Shown: positions 20,936 to 31,133, counted from the first letter of the stretch. The stretch: DNA of 64,000 bases from Ascarosepion bandense (GCA_037127315.1 JBBBDQ010000332.1:2495501-2559500), one strand, 5' to 3'. The notes: generated from the letters alone by a model not told the origin. Translations and numbers: made by a program.

Positions 20936-20942
<7 letters not shown>
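20625..20942. mobile_element. palindromic element with paired hammerhead arms
   Basis: Near-perfect inverted repeat: left arm 20625-20775, right arm 20795-20942, sharing GAACAGAAGTAGTAGGAGG, CAACAGAATGCA and GTGTCCACTACCAG. Each arm carries one hammerhead-like motif in opposite orientation (minus about 20715-20760; plus 20809-20855). Confidence 0.8.
20809..20855 (+). ncRNA. hammerhead ribozyme-like motif, slightly eroded
   Basis: Stem I GCACTG (20809-20814) pairs perfectly with CAGTGC (20850-20855). Core CTGAAGA is intact (20815-20821). Stem II GTCT/GGTC is weakened. GAAAA replaces GAAAC. GTC cleavage site at 20847-20849. The opposite arm keeps GAAAC and stem I but has lost CTGAAGA. The three copies together support an ancestral active ribozyme. 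Confidence 0.65.

Positions 20943-20997
<55 letters not shown>
20936..20997. repeat. (TA)n(TG)n microsatellite
   Basis: Short TA run followed by about 24 TG units. Confidence 0.95.
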
Positions 20998-20998
<1 letters not shown>

Positions 20999-21080
20999 TT
21001 TCGTGACCGAGTAGTTAGAACGTTCTCTTTGTTAAGCTCGGGTTCGTATCTCACCGTGGTCGATTTGTCAGGAAGGTGAT
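20995..21080 (+). mobile_element. SINE-3 candidate, tRNA-derived
   Basis: TGACCGAGTAGTTAGAACG resembles a tRNA A box and GGGTTCGTATCTC a B box, 35-40 bp apart. The sequence continues GGTCGATTTGTCAGGAAGG. Only one copy seen here, so the family status is unconfirmed. Confidence 0.45.
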
Positions 21081-21372
21081 TTCTTGATGTTATCGGTTTG
21101 GAGAAGGTGATTCCAGCGTGCGACATCTTTGAAAAATGCCTGGGAACCATACTACGAGTTGACCCAAGCCTTGTGAGTAAAATGAGTAGGCAAGACTCTT
21201 TGAGAGCCGTCGATGGTTTGAAATAAGTCTAAGGCCTTAGTTGTTAATCTTCCTTGAGACGGTGTTGAGTATATAAAAACACCCAGATGTAGAGCCGACG
21301 ATCCACGTCTGCATCAGCCACCGCCTTGTGTGGGGTAAGACTGTATCGATGGATTTCTAACCAAAAATTGGT

Positions 21373-21378
21373 TGGTCG

Positions 21379-21415
<37 letters not shown>

Positions 21416-21416
21416 T
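21373..21416. repeat. (GAT)n microsatellite
   Basis: About 14 GAT units immediately before a SINE-2 copy. Confidence 0.9.
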
Positions 21417-21417
21417 C

Positions 21418-21545
21418 CTTCGATGTGGTGTAATGCTTAGAAAGCTTGTATTGCGAGATCAGTTAGGACTGAATTGTGAGTTCAATCCTCACCGTGTGCT
21501 GTATATATTCGGCCTTGTGCCACATCTAAGCTAAACTTAATAAAA
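21418..21545 (+). mobile_element. SINE-2 copy
   Basis: A box TGGTGTAATGCTTAG, B box GAGTTCAATCCTC, then GGCCTTGTGCCACATCTAAG and TTAATAAAACACT. Same element as 12067 and 40958. Confidence 0.8.
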
Positions 21546-21754
21546 CACTATATCTGATGGACTCTCTCAGCATCTTCGACGTATGTTCAGCTCCTGGAAT
21601 CAAACAGCCAGAATAAAGACTATAGGCTATAGTGTTCCGATTGCACTGCTATTTAACTCTCAACTTGGGTGGAGAAGGATGAATATATACTTTTCTGAAG
21701 TGTATTTTTATATATGAAATGATATCTTGAAATATATATCATATATTTAATATG

Positions 21755-21765
21755 CGCGCACACGC

Positions 21766-21820
<55 letters not shown>

Positions 21821-21822
21821 CA
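21755..21822. repeat. (CA)n(TA)n microsatellite
   Basis: CA run followed by TA run. Confidence 0.95.
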
Positions 21823-21852
21823 TTAATTTAGTGTAATGAGGCAGCAAATAAT

Positions 21853-22191
21853 TTTCTAAACAGATACTGTTAAATATAAGAGACAATGAATGTCTATTAT
21901 GTTTAATCATGGGCCGTTCTAAACGTTGGCTAACGGAGTTTTATCTCAACTCAAAATAAAATCGTGCACTGATGGTGGATGTTATTGTGTTACCGTTTTA
22001 ATAATCTCTCTGGAGATGGCTCATGTGAGCCGAAAGCTTAGAACAAACTTAATAAAAATTATCCAAATGTTGGAGAATTTTTGCCTTTATTTTCAACTGA
22101 AAGTAAAGCCAAAATACGATGTTTAGAACGGCTCATGATTAAACATAATAGACATTCATTGTCTCTTATATTTAACAGTATCTGTTTAGAA
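21853..22191 (+). mobile_element. inverted-repeat element with hammerhead-like core
   Basis: Arms 21853-21924 and 22121-22191 are about 72 bp and almost perfect reverse complements (TTCTAAACAGATACTG against its complement). The ~195-bp interior contains CTGGAGA (22010-22016), a 5-bp stem II GGCTC/GAGCC with loop ATGT, and GAAA (22032-22035). The core has one mismatch to CUGANGA, so activity is doubtful. Confidence 0.7.
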
Positions 22192-22599
22192 TATATATAT
22201 ATATATAATCCTAATTCCAGATGGTCGGTATTAATTTTTATTTATTTTAAAAATGAGAAGAGATTTTTATAAAATGAGAGAATACATTATTTTTGTCGGA
22301 AAATATAGCCGAAGTGATAAAAATACAAATAGAAAATTACAAAAAGTACACTTGCTTTTGTTAGAAAAAGTAAATGAATTTATCAAAGCTGGTTACTAAA
22401 GACAATACGATTCTAGTCAAAATACTGTCATCCTGTTTTGTCAAAACAGGATTACAGTATTATGACCCAAGTCAAAATTGGACCTTGACAATTTCCTGTT
22501 TACTGCCTACCAGAACGGCTGGTAGTAACAGGCAGATAATAACAGAGAGTGAATTCACTCCCCCACTCATTAGTTTAGAGCCCAAATATTCAGTAGAAA
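22192..22599. other. unannotated AT-rich sequence with short palindrome
   Basis: Contains TCCTGTTTTGTCAAAACAGG at about 22430-22449, a perfect short palindrome. Nothing else recognised. Confidence 0.4.
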
Positions 22600-23096
22600 T
22601 AGACAACTGTTGTTGTTTTCATTTCGCACCAGTAAAAGTTATACAGTGAGGGAGAACTGAACCCATACCCCACCTCCCCCGTAAATACCATTTACTACCT
22701 CAGTTTTTGTGCTTGTTTAATAAAACCAGAATTAATTATAGTCGGGGGTCTGCTTGTAGAAGAGATAAGTTAGGGCTGGTGAGTTAAATGGCGGTTTGAA
22801 TAATACAGTCAGACTGAAACGGACGTGCTGTTAAAAGACAATTGAGTAAATTCCAAATCAGATAACAGTGTTACTGAAGTATTTTTAAGATACCAGCCGA
22901 CTGTTGAGTGACACCAGCTTTGACTTGCTTATGTATCCAGGTGGTAACTGGCAATCCTACTTCGGCTGGTTCAAGATCAAAACAAACACAACGTGGGCAG
23001 ACTGGTTAAGGAGCGGGAAGGATTGGTCAAACCACGCCCTGGCGTCAGGTTATATATAACATAGTGATGATCCACGTATACTGTCTTAATATGTAT
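22600..23096 (+). repeat. diverged interspersed repeat shared with 48570-49310
   Basis: Collinear short matches with 48570-49310: AGTTATACAG near the start, AATGGCG, TTTGACTTGCTT, TTCAAGATC, ACAACGTGGGC and TTATA near the end. No coding capacity. In both places a hammerhead motif follows within 200 bp. Confidence 0.5.
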
Positions 23097-23247
23097 AGGA
23101 AAGAATATTAAAAAGTTTTGAATTTAAAAATGTTTCTTGTTTCTGATGAAGGACCGAGGGCGGTCTGAAATATAAAATACAATAATAAAAATATACAAAT
23201 ACTGTTCAAAAATACATTTTAAAATTCATAACTTTTTAATATTCTTT

Positions 23248-23252
<5 letters not shown>
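23097..23252 (+). mobile_element. hairpin with hammerhead-like core
   Basis: Arms 23097-23130 and 23215-23252 (AGAATATTAAAAAGTT against its complement). Between them is CTGATGA (23143-23149, perfect core), stem II GACC/GGTC, and GAAA (23167-23170). Stems I and III are not obvious. Confidence 0.55.

Positions 23253-23279
<27 letters not shown>
23253..23279. repeat. (TA)n microsatellite
   Basis: About 13 TA units between two ribozyme-bearing elements. Confidence 0.9.
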
Positions 23280-23281
<2 letters not shown>

Positions 23282-23550
23282 GCTCTCATCACCACTGAGC
23301 ATTCTAGAGAGGAAAATTTGAAAAAATCATCAGTCACAACTTCGGCGATATATGCATAACTCTTTTGAGTTCTTTCGGTGACTGGCGTGCGTATACGCCG
23401 CTTATATACAACACGCTAAAATTTCCTTTCCCTATGCTTACAAATTCAACACCTGATCACTCGAGTTTAGATCCAGGCCTGAGGCAAGTGGATATCTAGC
23501 TACACTGATGAGCTGTGATAAAGTGAAACAGGGTTGTATGTGAATGACGA
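23279..23550 (+). mobile_element. Ribo-SINE copy 3 (diverged)
   Basis: Collinear with the copy at 35925-36246: ATGCTCTCATCACC at the start, then a tRNA-like region with B-box-like AGTTTAGATCC (23464-23474), and the hammerhead core exactly 31 nt after the end of the B box, as in the other two copies. The A box is eroded. Ends against (TA)n. Confidence 0.65.
23501..23542 (+). ncRNA. type I hammerhead ribozyme, core intact
   Basis: Stem I TACA (23501-23504) with TGTG (23539-23542, one G-U). Core CTGATGA (23505-23511). Stem II GCT/AGT with one wobble. GAAAC (23525-23529). Stem III ACA/TGT with loop GGGT. Cleavage after A at 23538, permitted by the UH rule. All invariant core bases are present, although the stems are short. 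Confidence 0.7.
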
Positions 23551-23552
23551 AG

Positions 23553-23553
23553 A

Positions 23554-23602
<49 letters not shown>
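23553..23602. repeat. (TA)n microsatellite
   Basis: About 25 TA units joining the Ribo-SINE to an ME copy. Confidence 0.95.
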
Positions 23603-23606
<4 letters not shown>

Positions 23607-24450
23607 GCAACATGTTAGTGTATCTGTCTGTTTGAGTGTGGGTGGGCGTCTGTCTGTCTGTCTGTATGTATGTATGTCCTTTATACAAAACCACAATTTC
23701 ATCCGATTCTCACCAAACTTCACACAAATATTCTTTAGGCTTCCGGTCAGGTCATGGGCTACGTATTTTTTCCGATTTCTTTCCCACCTTCTGATATCGG
23801 AAATCGATACCCCGATATCCGATAAGGTCTGATCAAGGTAAGGATTTCAGCCCTTTTATCTTGGTTTTTGCTGCAGAATTTGCTCTAACTTGGTAAAATT
23901 ATACTTTTTAATTTCAAACATTAGTAGATCTTCTCAGACGACTTATTTTCCCCGATATCGGAAATCGATACCCCCCAATATTCTATCGAATTTGATCAAA
24001 AACCGATATTCAGCCATGAATATGGCTCATTTTCTCCAATTTTACTCTCGATGGGTACGATAAGTTTTCATGGACTTTCTTAGGTTAGTTTATCCTTGGA
24101 AGACTGATTTGACTCCGACATTGGAAATCGATACCCCGATATCCTATCGGGTCTGATCAAAATCAGGTTTACAGCCCTTTTATTTTGGTTTTTGCTTCGG
24201 GTTTTGCTCTAAGCAGGTATAATTGTAGTTCTTCGTCTCAGCCATAATACCATTTACTCAGAGGACTTATTTAGCCTTCAAAATTCAGTTTACGACGAAA
24301 AACATTTATTTGATATCGATACCAGGAAATCAAAATGTGACTTACGTCCATTCATTTTTCTTTCAATCTACGGTTTAGTCTGAGCTTCTGGACCATGGTT
24401 TAGTTTTAATGGTCTAATGACACCCGTGCAACGCCGGTCTATACTGCTAC
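23603..24450 (-). mobile_element. ME element, minus strand, with internal triplication
   Basis: Reads from the ME 5' terminus complement (GGTCTATACTGC at about 24439-24450) to the complement of its microsatellite core (AAAAGGCAACATG, TCTGTCTGTCTGTCTG). Inside, a ~170-bp block recurs three times (near 23785, 23950 and 24110), each with GAAATCGATACCCC and GATCAA. Typical copies have one. Confidence 0.65.
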
Positions 24451-25297
24451 CTTGAATAAGTTCTCACTGTTTTTCAACAAATGGCTTTCGCAGAATTGAA
24501 TGAATGAAACATTTGAATGTCTACAATTTCATTATGACATATCGGCAATTTTGTCGAATGTGTTTGTGAAACTGTTACGAATTTATTTATTAATGTTTTG
24601 ATCACTTAAAGGGGTAGAGTTGTTATAGGAACAGAATTGTATTGAAACATAATGTACGTCAAACATATGTCGATTATATAGTAGGTAATATATCAGTTAA
24701 TTGAAACAAAAAATTATTTGAAGACAATAGAATCAATACAGTAATGCAATGGGTAGAATTCTGATTGTGAGATCTAGTTATATTACAGTAGAAAAGAAAA
24801 TTAACTATACTTTATGGTATATATATGATGATAATTGCAGATGCAAGTTACTTCGTTACGTTTGTTTAATAAGTTTAATTTAGAAAATGTAATTATTTGA
24901 AATTTTTCATGTAAATACATAAAATATGGCTCATGTAAAGATTTACAAGGTGTGACTTGGAAATCCTTACATGATTTCAAAAACGATAATAAATGAATTT
25001 GTGACCGTTCCACAAACAATTTCGACACAACTGCCGACATGTCATAATACACTTGTATATATTAAAATGTGACACCAAATAAATGTAGCTTTCAACGACA
25101 TCTTAATTCTCCACCCCATCCCACTCTCTTAACATATTCCTCTACCCATCATTGACTTATTTTCTCTTGGTTAACCTAGTCTAACCCTTTCAATGAAAAT
25201 GAAAAGTTAGCTTTTAAATATTAAAATTCGGAAGATCAGCCAATTAAACAAATATGGTTTCAACCTTTCGGTATCTTCGACCGATCTTCTAATTTTA

Positions 25298-25298
<1 letters not shown>
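24451..25298. other. unannotated AT-rich sequence
   Basis: No gene found. Near 25230-25295 a weak hammerhead-like string occurs on the minus strand (GAAGA, GGT/ACC, GAAAG) but the core and stem III fail. Confidence 0.4.

Positions 25299-25337
<39 letters not shown>
25299..25337. repeat. (TA)n microsatellite
   Basis: About 19 TA units. Confidence 0.95.
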
Positions 25338-25350
25338 TTGAAGTTCATTT

Positions 25351-25352
25351 TA

Positions 25353-25387
<35 letters not shown>

Positions 25388-25397
25388 TAAACAGACT

Positions 25398-25433
<36 letters not shown>

Positions 25434-25473
25434 TAGATAGATAGATAGATAGATTTAGAATAGATTGAACGAT

Positions 25474-25515
<42 letters not shown>

Positions 25516-25525
25516 TGAACAGACT

Positions 25526-25576
<51 letters not shown>

Positions 25577-25589
25577 TTGAACAGATTGG

Positions 25590-25649
<60 letters not shown>

Positions 25650-25666
25650 TGAACAGACTGGGATAT

Positions 25667-25717
<51 letters not shown>

Positions 25718-25766
25718 TTGAACAGATTGAGATAGATAGACAGATAGATAGATTTGAACAGATTGG

Positions 25767-25816
<50 letters not shown>
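25351..25816. repeat. (GATA)n array with higher-order spacers
   Basis: About 470 bp of GATA/ATAG units in blocks of 5-13, separated by a recurring ~15-bp spacer TTTGAACAGATTGGGATAG (variants TATGAACAGACTGG) at about 25513, 25576, 25649, 25714 and 25753, with eroded forms near 25387 and 25455. Includes one (TA)n interruption at 25400-25429. Confidence 0.95.
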
Positions 25817-26456
25817 AGGATGGTCGGGGTCCATGCTTCTAATCCGAAATCCGAAAATAAACATACATATGTTAGTGTATCCACAAGTTAGGAGAAACTT
25901 CAGTTTCTGACCTTGTACCATACTAATGTAAGAAAATTAATTCTTTGGCTCCTTCACGGAAGTGATTGTATTGCCACAAAATTTCCTCTTTTCACAAAGT
26001 CACTTCTAGTTATGGTTTTCGAGCCTCCAGCAAAAAGTGAACCTAGGGGTGTCTGAGTTCCTGGGTGGTTCGTAAGATCTGTTGATCCGAGATTTTGTGA
26101 GGTCATGCCAGTGCTTGGTAATTTGACGATGTAATGGCATCGAGCGGGATTGGCCCGACTTTTTAATTTATTCGTGTGGCTAAACTGCTAAACTACTCCG
26201 TGACGGCTAAAGTGGTCTGACAGGTATGATATTCGGTGATGGGATCGGCCACCATATCCTGTTAGCGCCTGTCACTTATAATGTGTCTGCTGGCTTGTCT
26301 CGAGGGGACTGAATCCCAGGGGAATATAATTTCTAGAATGTACAGTGTACATGCGTACCAAAGTCTCCGGAAATAAGTATAGTGTCCCATTACAGTTTCC
26401 CCCGCTATCCAACTCAGAACATAAAAGCTGTACCATATCTCTCTCTCTCCACCCCC

Positions 26457-26493
<37 letters not shown>

Positions 26494-26610
26494 GTTCTTA
26501 GATATTTATGAGTGAAGTGTACAGTAGCAGAAATAAAGCATGTGCAAATATAACAGTGCATACTTCAGTTTTCACCGCAAGGCGACAGTCTCTTTCATGT
26601 TTAATTTATG

Positions 26611-26650
<40 letters not shown>

Positions 26651-26693
26651 AGGAGAAAAATTAGAAATTATGATATATATATATATATATATA
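25817..26693. other. unannotated; microsatellites at 26450-26492 and 26610-26694
   Basis: 25820-26440 is less AT-rich and possibly single-copy, but no exon is recognisable. A (TC)n(TA)n run lies at 26450-26492 and two (TA)n runs at 26610-26694. Confidence 0.4.
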
Positions 26694-27221
26694 TACTAGC
26701 AGCATAGCCCGGTGTTGTTCGGTTGTAATGAAAGCTTTTAAATTAATCCATGGTCCTGGAGCTCAGACTCTTTGGACGTTGGCACGAAAGGCTAAAAAGC
26801 AATAGGTGTTTCCAGTTAAATCGAAACTGTAGACTGAAAGAAAAATGAATGGATGTAAGTCAAATTTTGATTTCCTAGTATAGATATCAAATAAGTTTTT
26901 TTCGTCGTAAACTGAATATTGAAGGCTAAGTAAGTCCTCTGAGTAAATGGTATCATGTCCTTGTCTATGAGTATCAAATTTGATTAAAAGCGGCCCACTT
27001 CTTCTATAACCCGATTTTTTCGCTTATCGATTTTCAATATTTATTGGGGGTACCTCGACACAAAACCTAGCTAAGAACACTCGCAGACGCTTATAGTACA
27101 ACTGTGTAAATTTTCAAGAAAATCGGTCCAGCTGTTTCAGAGTCTATACGTAACGGATACACATACACACAGGCACACACACAGACACAGACACAGACAA
27201 AGTTCCTTTTATAAATAAGTT

Positions 27222-27232
<11 letters not shown>
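26694..27232 (+). mobile_element. ME element copy b, internally deleted
   Basis: Starts ACTAGCAGCATAGCCCGG and follows the consensus to AAATGGTATCATG (about 26954), then jumps to TCCTTGTCTATGAGTATC in the second module. It ends AAGTTCCTTTTATAAATAAG plus TTTA. The deletion removes the inter-module microsatellite. Confidence 0.8.

Positions 27233-27265
<33 letters not shown>
27233..27265. repeat. (TA)n microsatellite
   Basis: TA array between two ME copies. Confidence 0.95.
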
Positions 27266-27266
<1 letters not shown>

Positions 27267-28925
27267 CAGTATAGTCCGGGGTTGCTCGGGTTTTTTTTTT
27301 TAAATCATATCACCCCGAGCAAGGCGGTAATGCTACGTAAGAGTGAAAAGATTGGAAAAGAGAAATAGTTAGTCTATCTACTTCTATTGAAAAAAAAAAA
27401 GAAAAGTGGCAAGATTGGAAAAGAGAAAGCCGGAAACCACATCCTAAACAGGGAACAAGGGATGAGCCTCTACACCTGCTCAACAGACGTGGGTGGAGTG
27501 TGAACCGGGCAATAGTTTAGTCTATCTACACCAATTGAAAAAAAAAGAAAAGAAAAGTGAAAAGATTGTAAAAGAGAAAGCCGGAAACCACATCCTAAAC
27601 AGGGAACAAGGGATGAGCCTCTACACCCGTTTAATAGATGTGGGTGGAGTGTGAACCGGGCGATAGTTAGTCTATCTACTTCTATTGAAAAAAAAAAAGA
27701 AGAAAAGTGGCAAGATTGGAAAAGAGAAAGCCGGAAACCACATCCTAAACAGGGAACAAGGGATGAGCCTCTACACCTGCTCAACAGACGTGGGTGGAGT
27801 GTGAACCGGGCAATAGTTTAGTCTATCTACACCAATTGAAAAAAAAAGAAAAGAAAAGTGAAAAGATTGTAAAAGAGAAAGCCGGAAACCACATCCTAAA
27901 CAGGGAACAAGGGATGAGCCTCTACACCTGTTTAATAGATGTGGGTGGAGTGTGAACCGGGCGATAGTGAGTCTATCTACTTGTATTGAAAAAAAAAAAG
28001 AAAAGTGGCAAGATTGGAAAAGAGAAAGCCGGAAACCACATCCTAAACAGGGAACAAGGGATGAGCCTCTACACCTGTTCAACAGAAGTGGGTGGAGTGT
28101 AAACCGGGTGATATTTTAGTCTATCTAGAATCCATTTGAGATCTACAATAAGTCAAAAATTGGCTCCACATTTTGTGATGAAAAAACCTAAAACGCACCT
28201 GTTAGCAAATCATTTATGACTCACCTGATTACGGACAAAGGATTTAATGAAAGCTTTAAAACTAATCCATGGTCCTGGAGCTCAGACGCTTTGGACGATG
28301 GCACTAAAGACTAAAAAGCAATAGTTGTTTCCAGTTAAAGCGATGCCGTAGACTGAAAGAAAAATGAATGGATGTAAGTCAAATTTTCATTTCCTGGTAT
28401 CGATATCAAATAAGTTTTTTTCGTCGTAAACTGAATTTTGAAGGCTAAATAAGTCCTCTGAGTAAATGGTACCATGGCTGAGACTAAGAACTACAATTAT
28501 ACTTACTTAGAGCCAAACCCGAAGCAAAAACTAAAATAAAAGAACTGAAAAAATACAGACATACAGGCAGATAAACAGACACACACACAAACATCTTGCC
28601 TTTTATATATATACATATTTTCGATTTTCTGCACTATTGTAAGAACTGCAACCTTGAAACTTCTGAATATCGTTTCTTATATCTTTGTCTATGAGTGTAT
28701 TAAATCGGACCACTCCTTCTATAACCCGATTTTTTCGATATTTATCGGTGGTACCTCAACACAAACCTAGCTAAGAACACTCGCAGACGCTTATAGTACA
28801 ACTGTGTAAATTTTCTAGAAAATCGGTTTAGCCGTTTCGGAGTCTGTAGGTAACGGACACACACACACACACACACACACACAGAGACGCACACAGAGAC
28901 GCAGACAATGTTCCATTTATAAATA
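27264..28925 (+). mobile_element. ME element copy c, split by an insertion
   Basis: The first 27 bp (AGCAGTATAGTCCGGGGTTG, CTCGGG) lie at 27264-27290 and the rest resumes at 28246 with TAATGAAAGCTTTAAAACTA. The intervening ~950 bp is the LINE-A-derived monomer array plus ~110 bp of unknown sequence. The 3' half includes (CA)n at 28857-28882 and ends TTTATAAATAAGTTTA, then (TA)n to 28971. Confidence 0.8.
27291..28135 (-). mobile_element. LINE-A-derived monomer array plus 3' tail, five full units
   Basis: On the minus strand: five complete monomers of 146-153 bp (marker GAAAGCCGGAAACCACATCC on the plus strand near 27425, 27577, 27727, 27879 and 28025) and one partial, followed by the LINE-A 3' terminus (complement TCATATCACCCCGAGCAAGG at 27306). 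Units alternate between two types (CTGCTCAACAGACG and GTTTAATAGATG), an ABAB order that implies duplication of a ~301-bp dimer. Open frames over it are artefacts of the period. Confidence 0.85.
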
Positions 28926-28974
<49 letters not shown>

Positions 28975-29350
28975 AGAAAAATTAGAAATTATGATATTCC
29001 CAAATAAAGACGAACTGTTAATAAATGCATCCGCAATAAGAAATAGCTCACAGGTTCATACAATTTAAAAACTGTGCGTTCATAAATTCCCTGCCACGTG
29101 AACGTTCAAATAAACACCTTTACAAGAGCCTTCTTAAAAAGAAAAATGGTAAGCAGTAAAATCAGTTATTAAAAACCATCTGAAGACACTACTCATAGTA
29201 GAAACCTGGGTAGCGAAATAACTCGTTTAAAAATGGAAGATATTCAATAGTTCTACAATATGATTGTATCGAACACTTTTTAATTCAAATGTTTACTGGT
29301 CTAACTCTATTATGACCAAAAGTAAATTTTAAACAATTAATATATATATA
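28926..29350. other. (TA)n then unannotated AT-rich sequence
   Basis: TA array to 28971; the remainder has no recognised feature. Confidence 0.5.
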
Positions 29351-30175
29351 TTGAGATGGGTAAATTGTCGGCATTATTTTTTTTTCATTATTTAGCGCAT
29401 GCACGTTTTTTTTTTATTTTGTCGACTGCACATTATAGGAAGGACAGTTGGGTACCGTCTGTGACGAAAAGAACGTCATGCAATTCACTCCGCCACAAAT
29501 TTTGAAATGGCATGATGTAATGCTTGGAATTCACCAAGATACACCAATACGAAAAATTCAGTGTGTTTGGGTTTCAATCTGAGGGCAGTACATAGAATTT
29601 GGAAAGAGATGAGTCTAATTGTGATTACGAAGCTACGGCAGAACAGAAAATTCATTCTGATCATTTTAAGAAAAGATTATTGAAAATTGGTTGATGAGGG
29701 CTTCAAACTCAACAGGAATACCTATATAGAGTGCCTTGGGTCAAGAGGGTGACTCTAACTGGCAAGAGGACTCTACCCCATGCCATGTGAGCAGAAGAAA
29801 CCAGTCATGGTTGTCAGGCAATTTCTGCGACCACATCATCCCTTACATTTGGCTACCTAACTTTCCAGACTGCAATCCACTTGATTCTTATGTATGGGAT
29901 GCAAGTGAGTGAGAGACCAGCAAAAACTTTTCTAACACCAATGATGAACTAAAGTCAAGCAATAGGATAGAATACACTAACGTCCAGAAGAGATTCAGGG
30001 GATTCTGAAATCGTCTGGAGGCCGTGGTTGTAGTCATTGAAGATTTTATTGAATGAATTTATTCTTTGTATTTCAAGATATTTTTGTGTAATTTTGGTAT
30101 ATATACCTGTTAAAATTAGATGTGAGTGTTATTTTTATTTTTGCCTAATTTAGACGACAATTTACACACCGCAAC
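29351..30175 (+). mobile_element. mariner-like DNA transposon, dead
   Basis: Terminal inverted repeats: GTAAATTGTCGGC near 29359 and its counterpart GACGACAATTTAC at 30152-30164. The interior has broken transposase frames. The clearest part, near 29835-29915, reads YIWLPNFPDCNPLDSYVWD, the mariner signature around the last catalytic Asp (compare SPDLNPLDYYVW in the family). Multiple stops and frameshifts. The TIR family recurs at 61061-61200. Confidence 0.75.
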
Positions 30176-30177
30176 CT

Positions 30178-30240
30178 TTGTGTGTGTGTCTGTGTGTGTG
30201 TGTATGTGTATGTGTGTGCCTGCGTGCGTGTACGAGTAAA
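30178..30240. repeat. (TG)n microsatellite, imperfect
   Basis: TGTG repeats with C and A interruptions. Confidence 0.9.
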
Positions 30241-30270
30241 AGTTTCAGTTGTAATTACAATTTATCTGAA

Positions 30271-30560
30271 AAAAAGGCTATAAAATAAAAAAACGGCTAT
30301 AATAAAATACGGCTATAAAATAAAAAACGGCTATATAAAAAATACGGCTATAAAATAAAAAACGGCTATATAAAAAATAGGGCTATAAAATAAAAAAAGG
30401 GATATATAAAAATATGGCCATAAAATAAAAAAAACGGCTATATAAAAAATACGACTAAAAAATAAAAAAAACGTCTATATAAAAAATATGGCTATATAAA
30501 AAAATGGCTATCTAAAAAACGGCTATATAACAAAAATGGCTATGTAAATAACGACAAAAG
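30271..30560 (+). repeat. ~18/36-bp tandem repeat
   Basis: CGGCTATATAAAAAATA alternates with CGGCTATAAAATAAAAAA about eight times, degrading at the right end. Confidence 0.85.
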
Positions 30561-30574
30561 GAAAACAACTTAGG

Positions 30575-30612
30575 CGGCTCGTTTCGTCCTATTAGGGCCT
30601 TTATCAACGCGT
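30575..30612 (-). ncRNA. weak hammerhead-like motif
   Basis: Minus strand: TTGATAA (core with two changes), GGCC/GGAC stem II with one mismatch, and GAAAC. Resembles the 20365-20942 family. No clear stem I or III. Confidence 0.3.
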
Positions 30613-31009
30613 ATGTGAGGGTTTTAATTTGCAACAAATTTTTATAAACAAAATCTATATATACTTATGCAATATAAACATACATTTATATAGACACACT
30701 GCAAATCTGGGTAGATTCCTTCAAAAAAGTGTTTGGTTATCCTGCTATGAAGCTTTTGCACATATTTTCGTGCATATTTGAATATTTTACGTAGAATGCC
30801 ATCTTTGGCTGGTTGTTGATTCATGTGTTCTGTTTTTTTAAGTCTTATCCCTTTGTGATTAATTAAAGCCGATTTTAGGGTTGTAAGAATAATTCTTTTT
30901 TTTTTTTTTTTTTTTTTGCAAATGAATATTGTATTAACATTGCTTATGTTTTGAGAATAACAATGGGTTTTCCAGATAAAATTCCCACCATTAAACCCAT
31001 AGCTTTTCG
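30613..31009. other. unannotated; poly(T) at 30895-30917
   Basis: AT-rich. The 60-codon minus-strand frame at 30642-30824 has no family features. Confidence 0.4.
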
Positions 31010-31133
31010 GTGGAGAGGTCGATTTATGCCTTTTCCCTGGGACAGTTGTTCGTAAGAAAAATTAACGAACACAACTGGAAATCGAACTTGACTCTCTAAT
31101 TTCTCATTACGAGTTGTCATCCACTAAAGCACC
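31010..31133 (-). mobile_element. SINE-1-related head fragment
   Basis: On the minus strand: GTGCTTTAGTGGATGACAAC (A box region), CAAGTTCGATTTCCAG (B box) and CCAGTTGTGTTCGTTA, a diverged SINE-1 head without tail. Confidence 0.65.

Noticed and set aside
25350..25820. CRISPR-like regular spacing of repeats
   Set aside because: Spacers are near-identical to each other and repeats are 4-bp GATA units in an animal genome.
25295..25921. Long minus-strand frames of YLSI repeats
   Set aside because: Translation of a GATA microsatellite, whose 4-bp period stays open in several frames.
27470..28082. Two minus-strand open frames of about 103 codons that resemble each other
   Set aside because: They are translations of the ~150-bp monomer array.
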